The position numbers and the translations under genes are program-made. Of a DNA stretch of 64,000 bases, positions 54,282 through 63,518 are shown piece by piece (the first letter of the stretch is position 1; each line of letters starts with the position of its first letter). Source of the DNA: Pseudoalteromonas sp. OOF1S-7 (lineage in GTDB: Bacteria; Pseudomonadota; Gammaproteobacteria; Enterobacterales; Alteromonadaceae); contig NZ_JAKRFZ010000004.1 in NCBI RefSeq assembly GCF_022347765.1, positions 344,823 to 408,822 of the forward strand, written 5' to 3'. The notes below the pieces were generated by a model. It was not told the origin of the DNA, searched no databases, and saw only the letters and a program-made list of their open reading frames with translations.

Positions 54282-55706
54282 CCCTCTCTGTATATTGAGC
54301 TTCTTCATCTTTGACCTCAAAGTGCTTTCTGGCATACCAAGCAGTGCTGCAGCGCCCTGCGCCCCTGCAACCCGCCACTGACACAGTTCAAGCACCGCTA
54401 GAATGTGTTCTCTCTGGGCATGAGCAAGTGACAAGTCCTGAGACACTGTCGCCTCCCCAATATTCGCGGCCAGCGCCTGAGTGAGATGCAGGGTTCTGCC
54501 ACTGGCTAAAATGGCTTCACGCTCGAGAATGTTTTGCAGTTCCCGGATATTCCCGGGCCAGTCGTAAGCCTGTAGTTTCGCCAAAGATGATTTAGCAATA
54601 CCCCGTAATTGTTTACCCAGTCGGGCATTGAGTCGGGACAACATATTGGCACATAATAAAGGAATATCTTCCAGGCGCTCCCGGAGCGCCGGCACTTTGA
54701 TTGGAAAAACGTTCAGGCGGTAGTACAGATCCATTCTGAACTCACCCTTTTCAACCATCTGCCACAAATCGCGGTTGGTGGCAGCAATTACGCGAATATC
54801 AACCGAAATGGTTTTGCTCCCTCCGACACGTTCAAACTCTTGTTCCTGCAACACTCTCAGTAACTTGCTTTGCGCCTCCAAAGGCAGTTCACCTATTTCA
54901 TCTAAGAATAACGTACCCTGATGAGCCAACTCAAAGCGCCCTTTACGTCTTTCATTGGCGCCCGTAAACGCGCCTTTCTCATGACCGAATAATTCAGACT
55001 CTAATAAACTCGGCGAAAAGGCAGCACAGTTAACTCGTACAAACGGCTGGGTGCAGCGTAAACTCAGGCGATGCAGGTTGCGCGCAACCAGCTCTTTACC
55101 AGTGCCGTTCTCACCCAGGATCAGCACGGTACTGTCGGTCTGGCTGACCAGCTTAATTTGTTCCAGCATGGCCTGAAAAATATGGCTCTGACCGACCAGC
55201 CCGGAATCCTGCCAGTCTTCGTTAATTTCTGCCAGCAGGTAACTATTTTCTTCTTTCAACTGCTCAGAGAGCGTCTGGACCTGTTCAAGCGCATCCCGCA
55301 GTGCCTGCTCAGCTTCTACTTGCTTAGATATATCGTGAAATATCGCGACCGCTCCAACGATCTGTTCATCTTTGAATACTGGCGTAGAGGTATACTCCAC
55401 CGCAAAACAGCTGCCATCTTTACGCCAGAATACTTCATCAGTGACATGACGAGTTTGCCCGTCGAACATAGTCCGATAGATCTGACAATGATCAGCGGGA
55501 TATGGTGTGCCATCTGCATAACTATGATGGTGATACTGGTGGATTTTCTTGCCAAGTAAATCTTCTGCAGACCAGCCGGTCATTTTTTCCGCGGCCGGGT
55601 TAATGAAGACAGCATTGCCTGACAAATCAAAGCCATAAATCCCCTCGCCAACTGCATTAAGTAGCAATCGGGGATCATTTAAAAATTGTGCAATTACAGA
55701 AGACAT
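54270..55706 (-). CDS. Sigma-54-dependent transcriptional activator with PAS domain
   Basis: 478 residues. An N-terminal PAS domain (about 10-130, ending in VGAVAIFHDISKQ) and a coiled linker precede the AAA+ domain (about 165-410): Walker A GENGTGKE near 197, GAFTGA near 244 and DEIGELPLEAQSK; a Fis-type helix-turn-helix (about 430-475, AAALLGMPESTLRSKMKKL) ends it. It should contact sigma-54 polymerase. The PAS ligand is unknown; no kinase receiver is fused, so control is likely by direct ligand or redox sensing. Its ATG abuts a long palindrome (55707-55738). Targets are unknown; ccoG follows. Confidence 0.9.
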   Translation of the reverse strand: MSSVIAQFLNDPRLLLNAVGEGIYGFDLSGNAVFINPAAEKMTGWSAEDLLGKKIHQYHHHSYADGTPYPADHCQIYRTMFDGQTRHVTDEVFWRKDGSCFAVEYTSTPVFKDEQIVGAVAIFHDISKQVEAEQALRDALEQVQTLSEQLKEENSYLLAEINEDWQDSGLVGQSHIFQAMLEQIKLVSQTDSTVLILGENGTGKELVARNLHRLSLRCTQPFVRVNCAAFSPSLLESELFGHEKGAFTGANERRKGRFELAHQGTLFLDEIGELPLEAQSKLLRVLQEQEFERVGGSKTISVDIRVIAATNRDLWQMVEKGEFRMDLYYRLNVFPIKVPALRERLEDIPLLCANMLSRLNARLGKQLRGIAKSSLAKLQAYDWPGNIRELQNILEREAILASGRTLHLTQALAANIGEATVSQDLSLAHAQREHILAVLELCQWRVAGAQGAAALLGMPESTLRSKMKKLNIQRGRDI

Positions 55707-55738
55707 AGATTACCTCGTGATATTTCACGAGATAATCT
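55707..55738 (-). promoter_or_regulatory. 32-bp palindrome covering the ribosome binding site of the sigma-54 activator
   Basis: On the minus strand AGATTA-T-CTCGTGA-AATA-TCACGAG-G-TAATCT ends directly before ATG 55706. The seven-base core arms and six-base outer arms pair fully, with one mismatch. The presumed Shine-Dalgarno (GAGG) lies in the inner right arm, so either an operator protein or an RNA hairpin would block translation or transcription of the activator gene. Confidence 0.65.
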
Positions 55739-55769
55739 ATCATGACTGTGGCCCAAGACAAACTACATC

Positions 55770-57116
55770 CTAGGTCTTAAACAAAGAAAGCGCCTGTGCA
55801 TCGAAGTTAGTAAGATTCGGAAATAAGTCTGTCAGTTCACTGTCTGCAAGACCAAACCAACGAGCAAGTGGCGCAAAATATTGCTCATTACTGTAAGCCG
55901 GGATCAGCCGTCCACCGCCAACATCGTCAGAACCTTCCAGTTGCTGCGCCATCATTGCACCATGGATATCACCCCCTTTAACCGCACCACCCAGTACCAG
56001 CTGGTTACCCGCCCAGCCATGGTCAGTGCCATCACCGTTCGAGGTCAGAGTGCGACCAAAGTCAGACATAGTAAATGTGCTTACCTGATCGGACAGTCCC
56101 AGCTCTGCCAGTGCGCCTTGAAAATCTCCCAGGCTGTTTGCCAACGCGCCCAGTAACGCCGGATGAGCTGACTCCTGATCGTCATGAGTATCAAAGCCAC
56201 CCATAGACACAAAGAAGATTTGTCGCTTCACACCAAGCTGTGACTGAATACTGATGGTTTTAGCCACCGCTGCTAACTGTGCCGAGAGGCTTGATTCGCC
56301 AAACTCAGTGGTTAATGTTGGTGCTTGTTCAAGCAAGGCATTCATGTACAAGGTATGTTCAATAGACCCGTTTAATCTGCTGGCATAAGCCGATGTCAAC
56401 GGGTGAGAAGCCTGGCTAAACAAAGTTTGCATAACGCGCCGCACATGCTCAACTCTAGGTTCATAGCCACTCAGAGCATTAATTTTACTGACCCCGTTTT
56501 TGCTCAAGGCAAATGCACTGGTGCTAGTGCCGGTTTGCCAGGGGTTTGCCCCATCTATAGTAATGTTACTGCCAAATACGCTGCCCTGCTCCAGGCGTTC
56601 TAACAGTCTTGCTCCCCAACCGGTATTCAGCGTTTGCTTTTCCTGGCCATGCATCCAGGTTGCCTGCTGATCATTGTGGGAAAACAAATGCTGGGGTAAA
56701 GGTACGCTTTTGGCCTGGAACTCTGCCAAAGAGGTTGGCGCTATCAAAGTACCCACTCCACCAACAAACGCCAGGCTATGCTGATCAAAATAGGATTGTA
56801 AGGGCGCCATAGCCGGATGCAGACCAACCCCACCGTCAAATTCGCTGACAGTGGAGAGCGCAATCGCATCTTGCACAGCGAGGTTTTGGCGGCTTGCTTC
56901 GTACCAGCGACGTTGCTCGCCAGTCAGTGGTACCAGCATATTCATGGAATCATTTCCACCATACAGATACACACATACCAGCGCTTTGTAGTCGGCAAAA
57001 CTGCGCTGTTCAACACTGCCTGACAGGGCCTGAAGCTGTAAACTGGTTAATGCTGCCGCTGACATGCCGCCCTTCAGGCATAATGATAAGAAGTCTCTTC
57101 TGCTTTTGTTCATCAT
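55770..57116 (-). CDS. DUF1501 family exported protein
   Basis: 448 residues. A twin-arginine-type signal (KSRRDFLSLCLKGG, then hydrophobic) suggests export of a folded protein. DUF1501 motifs seen: YLYGGNDSMNMLVPL, HPAMAPLQSYF, FSHNDQQATWMHG, FFVSMGGFDTHDDQ and DFGRTLTSNGDGTDHGWAG, a set that recalls sulfatase-like metal-binding hydrolases. Function unknown. The DUF1800 gene is nine bases upstream; this pair is widely found together. Confidence 0.88.
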   Translation of the reverse strand: MMNKSRRDFLSLCLKGGMSAAALTSLQLQALSGSVEQRSFADYKALVCVYLYGGNDSMNMLVPLTGEQRRWYEASRQNLAVQDAIALSTVSEFDGGVGLHPAMAPLQSYFDQHSLAFVGGVGTLIAPTSLAEFQAKSVPLPQHLFSHNDQQATWMHGQEKQTLNTGWGARLLERLEQGSVFGSNITIDGANPWQTGTSTSAFALSKNGVSKINALSGYEPRVEHVRRVMQTLFSQASHPLTSAYASRLNGSIEHTLYMNALLEQAPTLTTEFGESSLSAQLAAVAKTISIQSQLGVKRQIFFVSMGGFDTHDDQESAHPALLGALANSLGDFQGALAELGLSDQVSTFTMSDFGRTLTSNGDGTDHGWAGNQLVLGGAVKGGDIHGAMMAQQLEGSDDVGGGRLIPAYSNEQYFAPLARWFGLADSELTDLFPNLTNFDAQALSLFKT

Positions 57117-57125
57117 GCTTGGCTC

Positions 57126-59156
57126 CTAATACTGCACGTTAAAATCGGGTGATAATGACACCATAAATAGCAGTTGTCCGACTCTGTCTGCCGCGCTCTT
57201 ATTAGCAAAATACTCGTCCAGTGCGACAAACGCATCCCGGCTTGCCTGTGACATATTGCCTGCAAAGTACAATAAGTTATATCTGTCGAGTAACGCATTG
57301 AGACCACTGGTTTCGAGCAAACTGATGTCACTGTGGCCGTATAAGTAGATTGTTGATGGGTTTAAGCTATCGTGACGTTCTGCCATACGCCAGATAAGAT
57401 CGCTGTATTGCTGGTTTAAAGTACCGATCATTGCAGCATCATTGGCTATCTGGAGCTCTGGGGCAAACAACCCCTGCGCGCTGAGCTCTGACGGCTGATG
57501 ATCTGGTCTGAAGAAATTGAATACCGAAGGCGATAGCATAGGCCCTTGGCCATATCTGTCATCCAGATTCCAGGTAAAGTAGTTACCTTCCTCGCTGTGT
57601 GCGTTCAATGTACGCCACAACTGAACCCCTTTTAACAGTGGCTCTTTGACTTTACCCTGATAGGTCAGCACAGAGCCGTAGTGGCGCGCCTCATCATCAA
57701 GGTAGATAGCACGGACCACGGCACTCAAATCTCCGCGTACGCCACTGCCATTGTCATTGAAAACCGCTGCTACCCGCTCAACGTATTGTGGAGTCGGATT
57801 AGAGGTAATTAAACGCTGAATCAGTTGTTTACTAATAAACGGACCCACATTGGTGTGATTAAACAGGTTGTCCAAAGCGAGCTGCATGGAGTCTTCTGGC
57901 CCGACCCCGGCCGGGACCACTGTCCCATTGAGCAAGGTCTTTTCAAATTCGGAGTGATAGTCGGGAAAGGCCTGCATAGGCAGACTGAAATTGCGGCTCG
58001 GACGATCCCAGCGCGCCGAATAGGCAAACGTCCAGCCGGTAAAGACACGTGCAAATCCGGTTATCTCCTGCTGGGAATAAGTCGCGATTGGCTGACCATT
58101 GTCATCTCGCATGATACTGCCGTCCTGATTAAGCATGTCCAGTCCAATGGTAAACAACTGCATAACCTCTCGTGCATAATTCTCGTCGGGCCGTATGTTA
58201 CGCTCAGGATCCGCTTTCTCATTACCAAGATGGCTGAGGTAAGTGCCCATCACAGGCGATAAAGTCACAGCCTCCAATAGTACACGATAATTGCCAAATG
58301 CATGTTCAAGCAAGAGATCATAATATGCCAGCATGCCCTCCGGCTCGCCTTTAAGTGCATTGTTTGCATCCGAGACGACAAATATTTCACTTAAGGCAAA
58401 GGCCACCCGTTGCCTCAGTTGGTCTTCTGCATTCAGAGTAGCTTTCCACCAGGCGTCAATCCGGTTTATCTGATAAGGCGTATCTCTGTCTGGGTAATTC
58501 TCTAGTAACACAGAGTGATAGGTCGCAGGGAGTGCCATTTGCGCGTCCAGCCATTGCGTTTCACTGATACCCGTCGCTGCATTCACTTCTACAAGTGTTG
58601 GCCCCATGGTACCCTGATGTAAAAGCGTTGCAGCCTGGGTGGCTGACATCGCATTGCTGGCTAGTATATCAATGTTTGTGGTTGTTTCTGCACCCTGAGG
58701 ATCCGTCACTGTGACAGAAAACTGATAGCTATCCGCTGCGGCCTGATAAGTCTCAGGCAAAGTCACAGTCAGAGTTGGTCCGGTGACATCGCCCAATTCC
58801 ACTTTGGGCCCACTTAGCTGTCGCCAGAAGTAATTAAAAGCAGTGTCTTCGGGATCTGCCACGTTTGCAGACAAGGTCAACGGTGCCCCTTTTATCACCT
58901 CAGGCTGAGCGATATCGACGACCACTTCGGGCGGGGTATTTTGCAGCTCGGGTGTCTCATCACCCGCTTGCGGATCGGTATCGTCCCCCTGTTCCGGTGA
59001 AGGCTCTGTCGTACTACCGCCAGATTGCTGAGATGTCTGCGTATCCTTTGATGTATTTGATGAGGTGTTATTCGGGGCTGGACTGCTTTCAGACGAGCCA
59101 CCACAGGCAACCAGCGTGGTCAGACAAAAAGCCACGAGAGTCAGGTGAGTATTCAT
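57126..59156 (-). CDS. DUF1800 family lipoprotein
   Basis: 676 residues from ATG 59156, which yields a lipobox LVAC with Cys18. A Ser/Thr/Pro/Asp-rich linker (about 20-75) is followed by a PKD/Ig-like domain (about 75-175, LTLSANVADPED...FSVTVTDPQGAE) and then DUF1800 (about 190-676; RRVAFALSEIFV-type QRVAFALSEIFV, DENYAREVMQLFTIGLDML, EITGFARVFTGWTF, FISKQLIQRLITSNP). Function unknown. A longer start at 59201 would bury the signal sequence. Confidence 0.85.
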   Translation of the reverse strand: MNTHLTLVAFCLTTLVACGGSSESSPAPNNTSSNTSKDTQTSQQSGGSTTEPSPEQGDDTDPQAGDETPELQNTPPEVVVDIAQPEVIKGAPLTLSANVADPEDTAFNYFWRQLSGPKVELGDVTGPTLTVTLPETYQAAADSYQFSVTVTDPQGAETTTNIDILASNAMSATQAATLLHQGTMGPTLVEVNAATGISETQWLDAQMALPATYHSVLLENYPDRDTPYQINRIDAWWKATLNAEDQLRQRVAFALSEIFVVSDANNALKGEPEGMLAYYDLLLEHAFGNYRVLLEAVTLSPVMGTYLSHLGNEKADPERNIRPDENYAREVMQLFTIGLDMLNQDGSIMRDDNGQPIATYSQQEITGFARVFTGWTFAYSARWDRPSRNFSLPMQAFPDYHSEFEKTLLNGTVVPAGVGPEDSMQLALDNLFNHTNVGPFISKQLIQRLITSNPTPQYVERVAAVFNDNGSGVRGDLSAVVRAIYLDDEARHYGSVLTYQGKVKEPLLKGVQLWRTLNAHSEEGNYFTWNLDDRYGQGPMLSPSVFNFFRPDHQPSELSAQGLFAPELQIANDAAMIGTLNQQYSDLIWRMAERHDSLNPSTIYLYGHSDISLLETSGLNALLDRYNLLYFAGNMSQASRDAFVALDEYFANKSAADRVGQLLFMVSLSPDFNVQY

Positions 59157-59229
59157 AATTGCATTACCCGCAACAGTATTTAATACTTTTATAACAGACA
59201 TGCCTTATAAAACATATACTAAATTACTA

Positions 59230-60183
59230 TTAATCTCGAAACGCTTTCATACTCATCTGGAAGTGCTTTTTGAATTGCCTTGCCAGCGCCTGAGGGTCCT
59301 GATAACCAACCTGATAAGCGATCTGCGCCTGTGACAAGTTAGAGCTGGCCAGCAAGTGTCTTGATTTCTCCAGCCGAACCAGCCGAACATAGTCCATGGG
59401 TGTCATGCCCACATGCAGCTTAAAGCGCCGGATTAAGGTACGCTCAGACATATATGCAAACTCTGCCAGACGCTTCAGGCTCAGTGCTTCTGCAAGATTA
59501 TTGTCTATCAGAGACTGTACTGCTCTTATCTGCTCATCGCTGTGATCCTGCAATACACTCAGCCGGATAAATTGGTTTTGACTTGATGATTTCTGTGGAA
59601 TGGCCAGCCAGGACGCAACTTGCTCCGCTACTTCTTTTCCGACCCTATCACAGACAAACGTGAGGATTAGGTGCAGATAGCTGTGCGCAGCCCCTGCGGT
59701 GTACACTTCATTACTGCGCAAAACAGTCTCATCTGCTTTAAAGTCAATATGCGGGAAATACTTGGCAAAAAACGGCGCAAGCCACCAACTCGCGGTGATC
59801 TTATGTTGATCGAGCAGCCCTGTAGCGCCAAGATAGGCCACTCCGCAGCAGCCTGCCAAATGATAACGACACGTTTTGAGCGTATCGCTAACCTCACTCA
59901 GCGCTTGGTTTACCTCTTTACACTGCTGCCACAAAGTAGCATCACTACTGTACTGAGCACCGACCCAGACTAGCACGTCGTAACCTTTAAGTTCACCTAA
60001 CATGCTATCACACTGAATGGTTAACCCCTGACTACTGACAACTTGAAGTTCTTTGCTCAATGCCGCAATTTTCCAGCTAAAAAATTGCCTGCCCATTACC
60101 TGGTTAGCCACGTTAAAGATGTCGATTACACCAGTTAATGCACTGGCGAATACTTTCGGAGGGCACAAAAGTATAACCTTCAT
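59230..60183 (-). CDS. GlxA-family AraC-type regulator with DJ-1/PfpI-like domain
   Basis: 317 residues. The N-terminal amidase-like DJ-1/PfpI domain (about 1-180) includes VLVWVGAQY and HLAGCCGVAYLGATGLLDQ, near the nucleophile-elbow place of relatives. The C-terminal AraC domain (about 215-317) has two helix-turn-helix motifs: LAEFAYMSERTLIRRFKLHVG and QIAYQVGYQDPQALARQFK. GlxA-type proteins often sense nitrogenous compounds; ligand unknown. It lies 74 bases upstream of the DUF1800 gene on the same strand and is a candidate local regulator, divergent from the MAPEG gene. Confidence 0.9.
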   Translation of the reverse strand: MKVILLCPPKVFASALTGVIDIFNVANQVMGRQFFSWKIAALSKELQVVSSQGLTIQCDSMLGELKGYDVLVWVGAQYSSDATLWQQCKEVNQALSEVSDTLKTCRYHLAGCCGVAYLGATGLLDQHKITASWWLAPFFAKYFPHIDFKADETVLRSNEVYTAGAAHSYLHLILTFVCDRVGKEVAEQVASWLAIPQKSSSQNQFIRLSVLQDHSDEQIRAVQSLIDNNLAEALSLKRLAEFAYMSERTLIRRFKLHVGMTPMDYVRLVRLEKSRHLLASSNLSQAQIAYQVGYQDPQALARQFKKHFQMSMKAFRD

Positions 60184-60280
60184 GTCAGTTTCAACCTGAA
60201 ATTAGTCAATATTGACACAGCAAGTTAACGCTTGCCTCAGATAAAGTAAAGTCAGTTTTAATTGTAGAAGGAACAACCCT

Positions 60281-60688
60281 ATGTGGATCCATATCCCTAT
60301 TTTCTTTTTAGTATTGCTCTATACCTTTTTGTGGCTAACAACTGCCGGGCTGCGCATTCGTGCCGTTTATCAGCGCAAGATTTCTCTGGCCGACATTCGT
60401 TTTGTGAGTAAAGAAAGTTTCCCTGAACGGATCCGGCTATTGACCAACAGCTATGACAACCAGTTCCAATTACCACTGTTGTTTATGTGTCTGTTGCTTC
60501 TGCTGCATATTCAGGGAGTTCAGAGCCAACTCTGGTATATGTTCAGCACTGTATTTGTTGCCGCACGTTACTGGCACTGCTATGAGCATATACTTGGCCA
60601 CAACCTGAGAATGCGCACACTCGCCTTTGCCCTTGGCAGTATCACCTTATTTGTCGCCTGGTTCACACATCTGTGGCAATCGCTATAA
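60281..60688 (+). CDS. MAPEG family membrane protein
   Basis: 135 residues, four helices. The MAPEG pattern is clear in LLTNSYDNQFQLPLLFMCL and FVAARYWHCYEHI. Eukaryotic relatives are glutathione-dependent or eicosanoid enzymes; bacterial ones are mostly undefined. ATG follows AGAAGGAACAACCCT. Divergent from the GlxA-type gene, sharing a 97-base promoter region. Confidence 0.82.
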   Translation: MWIHIPIFFLVLLYTFLWLTTAGLRIRAVYQRKISLADIRFVSKESFPERIRLLTNSYDNQFQLPLLFMCLLLLLHIQGVQSQLWYMFSTVFVAARYWHCYEHILGHNLRMRTLAFALGSITLFVAWFTHLWQSL

Positions 60689-60809
60689 ATAAGCCTCTGT
60701 TTTATAGCTAGTAAAACAACAACAATGCCATTATGATCTGAGTCGATTAAACAGCCACAAATTCGCTTATGTGGCTGACATTGTCTCCATTCATTCGGGA
60801 ATGTACTTA

Positions 60810-61544
60810 GTGGCTAATTTTGCAACTCACTTCAAAGCAGCAGTGGTAGTTAGTGCCGCCGCATCATCCGTTATATTGGCAACCAACCTTGCTGACATGA
60901 GCGATATACTGCTGTTATTTATATTAGGTGCGCTGGCCGGGCTGCTGCCGGATCTCGATGCCGACAAATCACGCTCGTTAAGTAGTTTGTTTTCTATATT
61001 TGCACTGTGCGCGGCCATTGGTCTGCCACTGGCCATCGAGTTTCACTCTCTGACTACCATCTGGTTATCTGGGCTGGGCGTATATCTGCTCATCATGTAC
61101 GGCCTGAAGCCCGTATTTGAAAGCTACACCATTCACCGCGGCGCAAGTCACTCGTTACTGTCTGTAATAATGTTTACCTTGATCGCAGTGAACATTTCCT
61201 TGTATCTAGATAAGGCGCTGTCTTTTGCACTGCTTTGCGGTGTAATGGTCACCTTAGGCATGCTGACCCACCTGATTCTGGATGAATGTTACGCAGTAGA
61301 CATCAATAACAATGAACTGAAAGCCTCCTTTGGTAGCGCGCTTAAACCAGTTGCAATCAGTGCACCATTAGCATCTACTTTTCAGTTAGGTGTGGTGCTG
61401 CTGAGCGGCTATTTCCTGCTTCCGCATTATGAAAACATACCGGAAGTTATCCAGCACTGGCAAAACAGACTAGCTAATTTGCCTTTGTTACCAGATATGA
61501 ACACTCTAAAACAGTTTTCACCAATGAGTTCAGCGGTCCAATAA
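60810..61544 (+). CDS. YdjM-type membrane-bound putative metal-dependent hydrolase
   Basis: 244 residues, about five helices, PF04307-like. Motifs: GALAGLLPDLDADKS, YTIHRGASHSLLS and THLILDECYAVDINN, whose Asp/His set suits a metal site. I start at the GTG at 60810 because MANFATHF is the usual family start and GGGA lies nine bases upstream; an ATG at 60801 or a GTG at 60771 are alternatives. Function unknown. Confidence 0.75.
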   Translation: MANFATHFKAAVVVSAAASSVILATNLADMSDILLLFILGALAGLLPDLDADKSRSLSSLFSIFALCAAIGLPLAIEFHSLTTIWLSGLGVYLLIMYGLKPVFESYTIHRGASHSLLSVIMFTLIAVNISLYLDKALSFALLCGVMVTLGMLTHLILDECYAVDINNNELKASFGSALKPVAISAPLASTFQLGVVLLSGYFLLPHYENIPEVIQHWQNRLANLPLLPDMNTLKQFSPMSSAVQ

Positions 61545-61571
61545 CAGCTGAACTCCGTGGTTATTAACGTT

Positions 61572-62996
61572 TTACTGGCAACTATAACTAGGCGCAATGC
61601 CCTTGACGACTTCCCACTTTGCGGTGAGTAATGAAGCCGGGCCGTTGCTGTCGTGAGACAGCTCCCAGTTCATGATCCCACCTGCATTGAGCGTTGCATA
61701 CTCCGTTTTGGCACGGATGGTTGGGATACCATTGTAGTAGCTGCTGCCATCCGTATCCCGACAGGCATTGGCCGGATTTTCCTGTACCAATGTTCGATAT
61801 GCCTTCCAGGTCGGGCGCGCATAAAAAGGCACTCCTAACACTGTTTTTTCCTTACTCAATCCACGACTTTGCCAATACGCAATGGAATCTTTGGCATATT
61901 GCATAGATGCATGATTACCATTATTTGCATCGTAGGCCATCAGGTTCAGAAAATCTATATCCTGAAAAACCGACTCCAGTACGCCACCTCCAGTGTAGCC
62001 CAACGCCACAACCGCAGCGGTCAGAAATTTACCACGAGCTCGCAACTCTAAGCTCAGTTCTTTCATTAACAACGCGTAGTTATTAGCCGAGGTGCCAGGA
62101 TCCGGGTATTCCCAGTCCATATCTACACCATCGAGGTTATGCCGCTCTACAAAATTCATCACTTCACGTACAAACGTCGCGCGACCTTGTGCTGACGCCG
62201 CAAAGGTCTCAAATGCGCTGTCATCCCCACCATTCCAGCCACCAATAGCGATACCAACTTTTACCTTGTTTGCATGAGCAGAATTTACCAGCGCTGTCAT
62301 TTTACTCAAATTTTCGAGCGGCTGAAGTGTGCCATCCGCATTCGGTAACAAGAAGGAGTAATTGATATGCGTTAGTTTATCAAACTGAATGTCGTTGACG
62401 GCGCCCTGCCAGCTTGGAAAGTAGCCAACTATTTTGAAGCTGGGGTCGCCCGGTGGCAAGTCGTCCGCAATGACAGTAAAGTTCACAGCGCTGGATTCTC
62501 CTCTGCCACCTGCGGCATCGACTGCAAATACTTGTAACTGACGACTACCTAATCCTTGCGCTTGCCAGGACACGGAGTACGGTGCCGTATTGTCTGTCGC
62601 TACCAGCGTTCCATCAATATAGAACTCAGCCCGCTCAATGGCAACATTTTGCGGATGTGAAACAGATGCTGTCAGATCAATAGGTGTCCCAATAATAATG
62701 CTTGCATTGTTGCTCGGTGAGGTCACGGTGACTTGAGGCGTCGGATCTGTCGCATCACAGGTGCCATCTTTGTTCCACACAGCATAAGTAGTTGAGTTAT
62801 TCGCTGGGTTTTGATTCTGAGTCCACCATTTTGCAGTATAACTCACAGACTGATAAGTCACTGAGTCCCCTTTGATATACACATTCTGAGCTTGCCATTG
62901 TTCTAAGCTACTACAGTCCACCGCAAGCGCGACTTCCATTGCACCAAGCAATGGCAACGCCATTAATAAGTTTCTATATTTCATTACCTTTTCCAT
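61572..62996 (-). CDS. Secreted GH18 chitinase with CBM5/12-like and Ig-like domains
   Basis: 474 residues from ATG 62996, which precedes a signal peptide ending ...MEVALA. The N-terminal chitin-binding domain (about 25-80) has the CBM5/12 pattern VYIKGDSVTYQSVSYTAKWW; an Ig-like domain follows (about 85-185); the GH18 domain (about 190-474) has GIAIGGWNG and the catalytic LDGVDMDWEYP near 290, with the Glu proton donor. It would degrade chitin outside the cell. It is followed by no terminator I can see before the YdjM-type gene (convergent, 27 bases). Confidence 0.93.
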   Translation of the reverse strand: MEKVMKYRNLLMALPLLGAMEVALAVDCSSLEQWQAQNVYIKGDSVTYQSVSYTAKWWTQNQNPANNSTTYAVWNKDGTCDATDPTPQVTVTSPSNNASIIIGTPIDLTASVSHPQNVAIERAEFYIDGTLVATDNTAPYSVSWQAQGLGSRQLQVFAVDAAGGRGESSAVNFTVIADDLPPGDPSFKIVGYFPSWQGAVNDIQFDKLTHINYSFLLPNADGTLQPLENLSKMTALVNSAHANKVKVGIAIGGWNGGDDSAFETFAASAQGRATFVREVMNFVERHNLDGVDMDWEYPDPGTSANNYALLMKELSLELRARGKFLTAAVVALGYTGGGVLESVFQDIDFLNLMAYDANNGNHASMQYAKDSIAYWQSRGLSKEKTVLGVPFYARPTWKAYRTLVQENPANACRDTDGSSYYNGIPTIRAKTEYATLNAGGIMNWELSHDSNGPASLLTAKWEVVKGIAPSYSCQ

Positions 62997-63260
62997 GTTG
63001 TATTTGTCGGCAAATGCAGGCCGAGCCGACGTTCTCAATAGTTGATGACCTGCCCGTTCAGCGTAACAGAGCGAGTAAAATTCATACAGACAGTGTATTC
63101 TACGACCTTAGTCTTATACTGAGTGGCAAAGTCGTGCTGTAACTTTAAGATAAAATGAGCCTGGAATTGACTCTGCACCCAGTGTGGTTATACCCGAAGA
63201 GCAGCGTTAAGATCCGGATTTACATTATTCTTACTTAGATAAGAGCAAAGGAAATAAAAC

Positions 63261-63518
63261 ATGACTAAGAAAAATGAGTTTTTGGCACAACACGAAGTAA
63301 CGATTAAAAAAGAGGTTGGAGAAACGCTGAATGGTATAAATGACGTTTTACAGGAACACGGCTATTTTCATGGCCGCCCTACATTTGATAGCGAAGTGCC
63401 CTACGGAGTGGCCAGACATGTAATGGAGGTTGTTCAAGAGAAGCTACAAACTGCTGGCTGGACTTATGAACAAAACAATAAAATAGGCTCAAGGACTTTT
63501 GAAATCTACGTTTATTAA
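63261..63518 (+). CDS. Hypothetical small protein
   Basis: 85 residues, no membrane segment. I do not recognise a family. It is helical at the N terminus (NEFLAQHEVTIKKEVGETL) and rich in charged and aromatic residues, ending SRTFEIYVY. The ATG follows AAAGGAAATAAAAC, a good SD. It lies between the chitinase promoter region and the AT-rich stretch to the right. Confidence 0.6.
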   Translation: MTKKNEFLAQHEVTIKKEVGETLNGINDVLQEHGYFHGRPTFDSEVPYGVARHVMEVVQEKLQTAGWTYEQNNKIGSRTFEIYVY

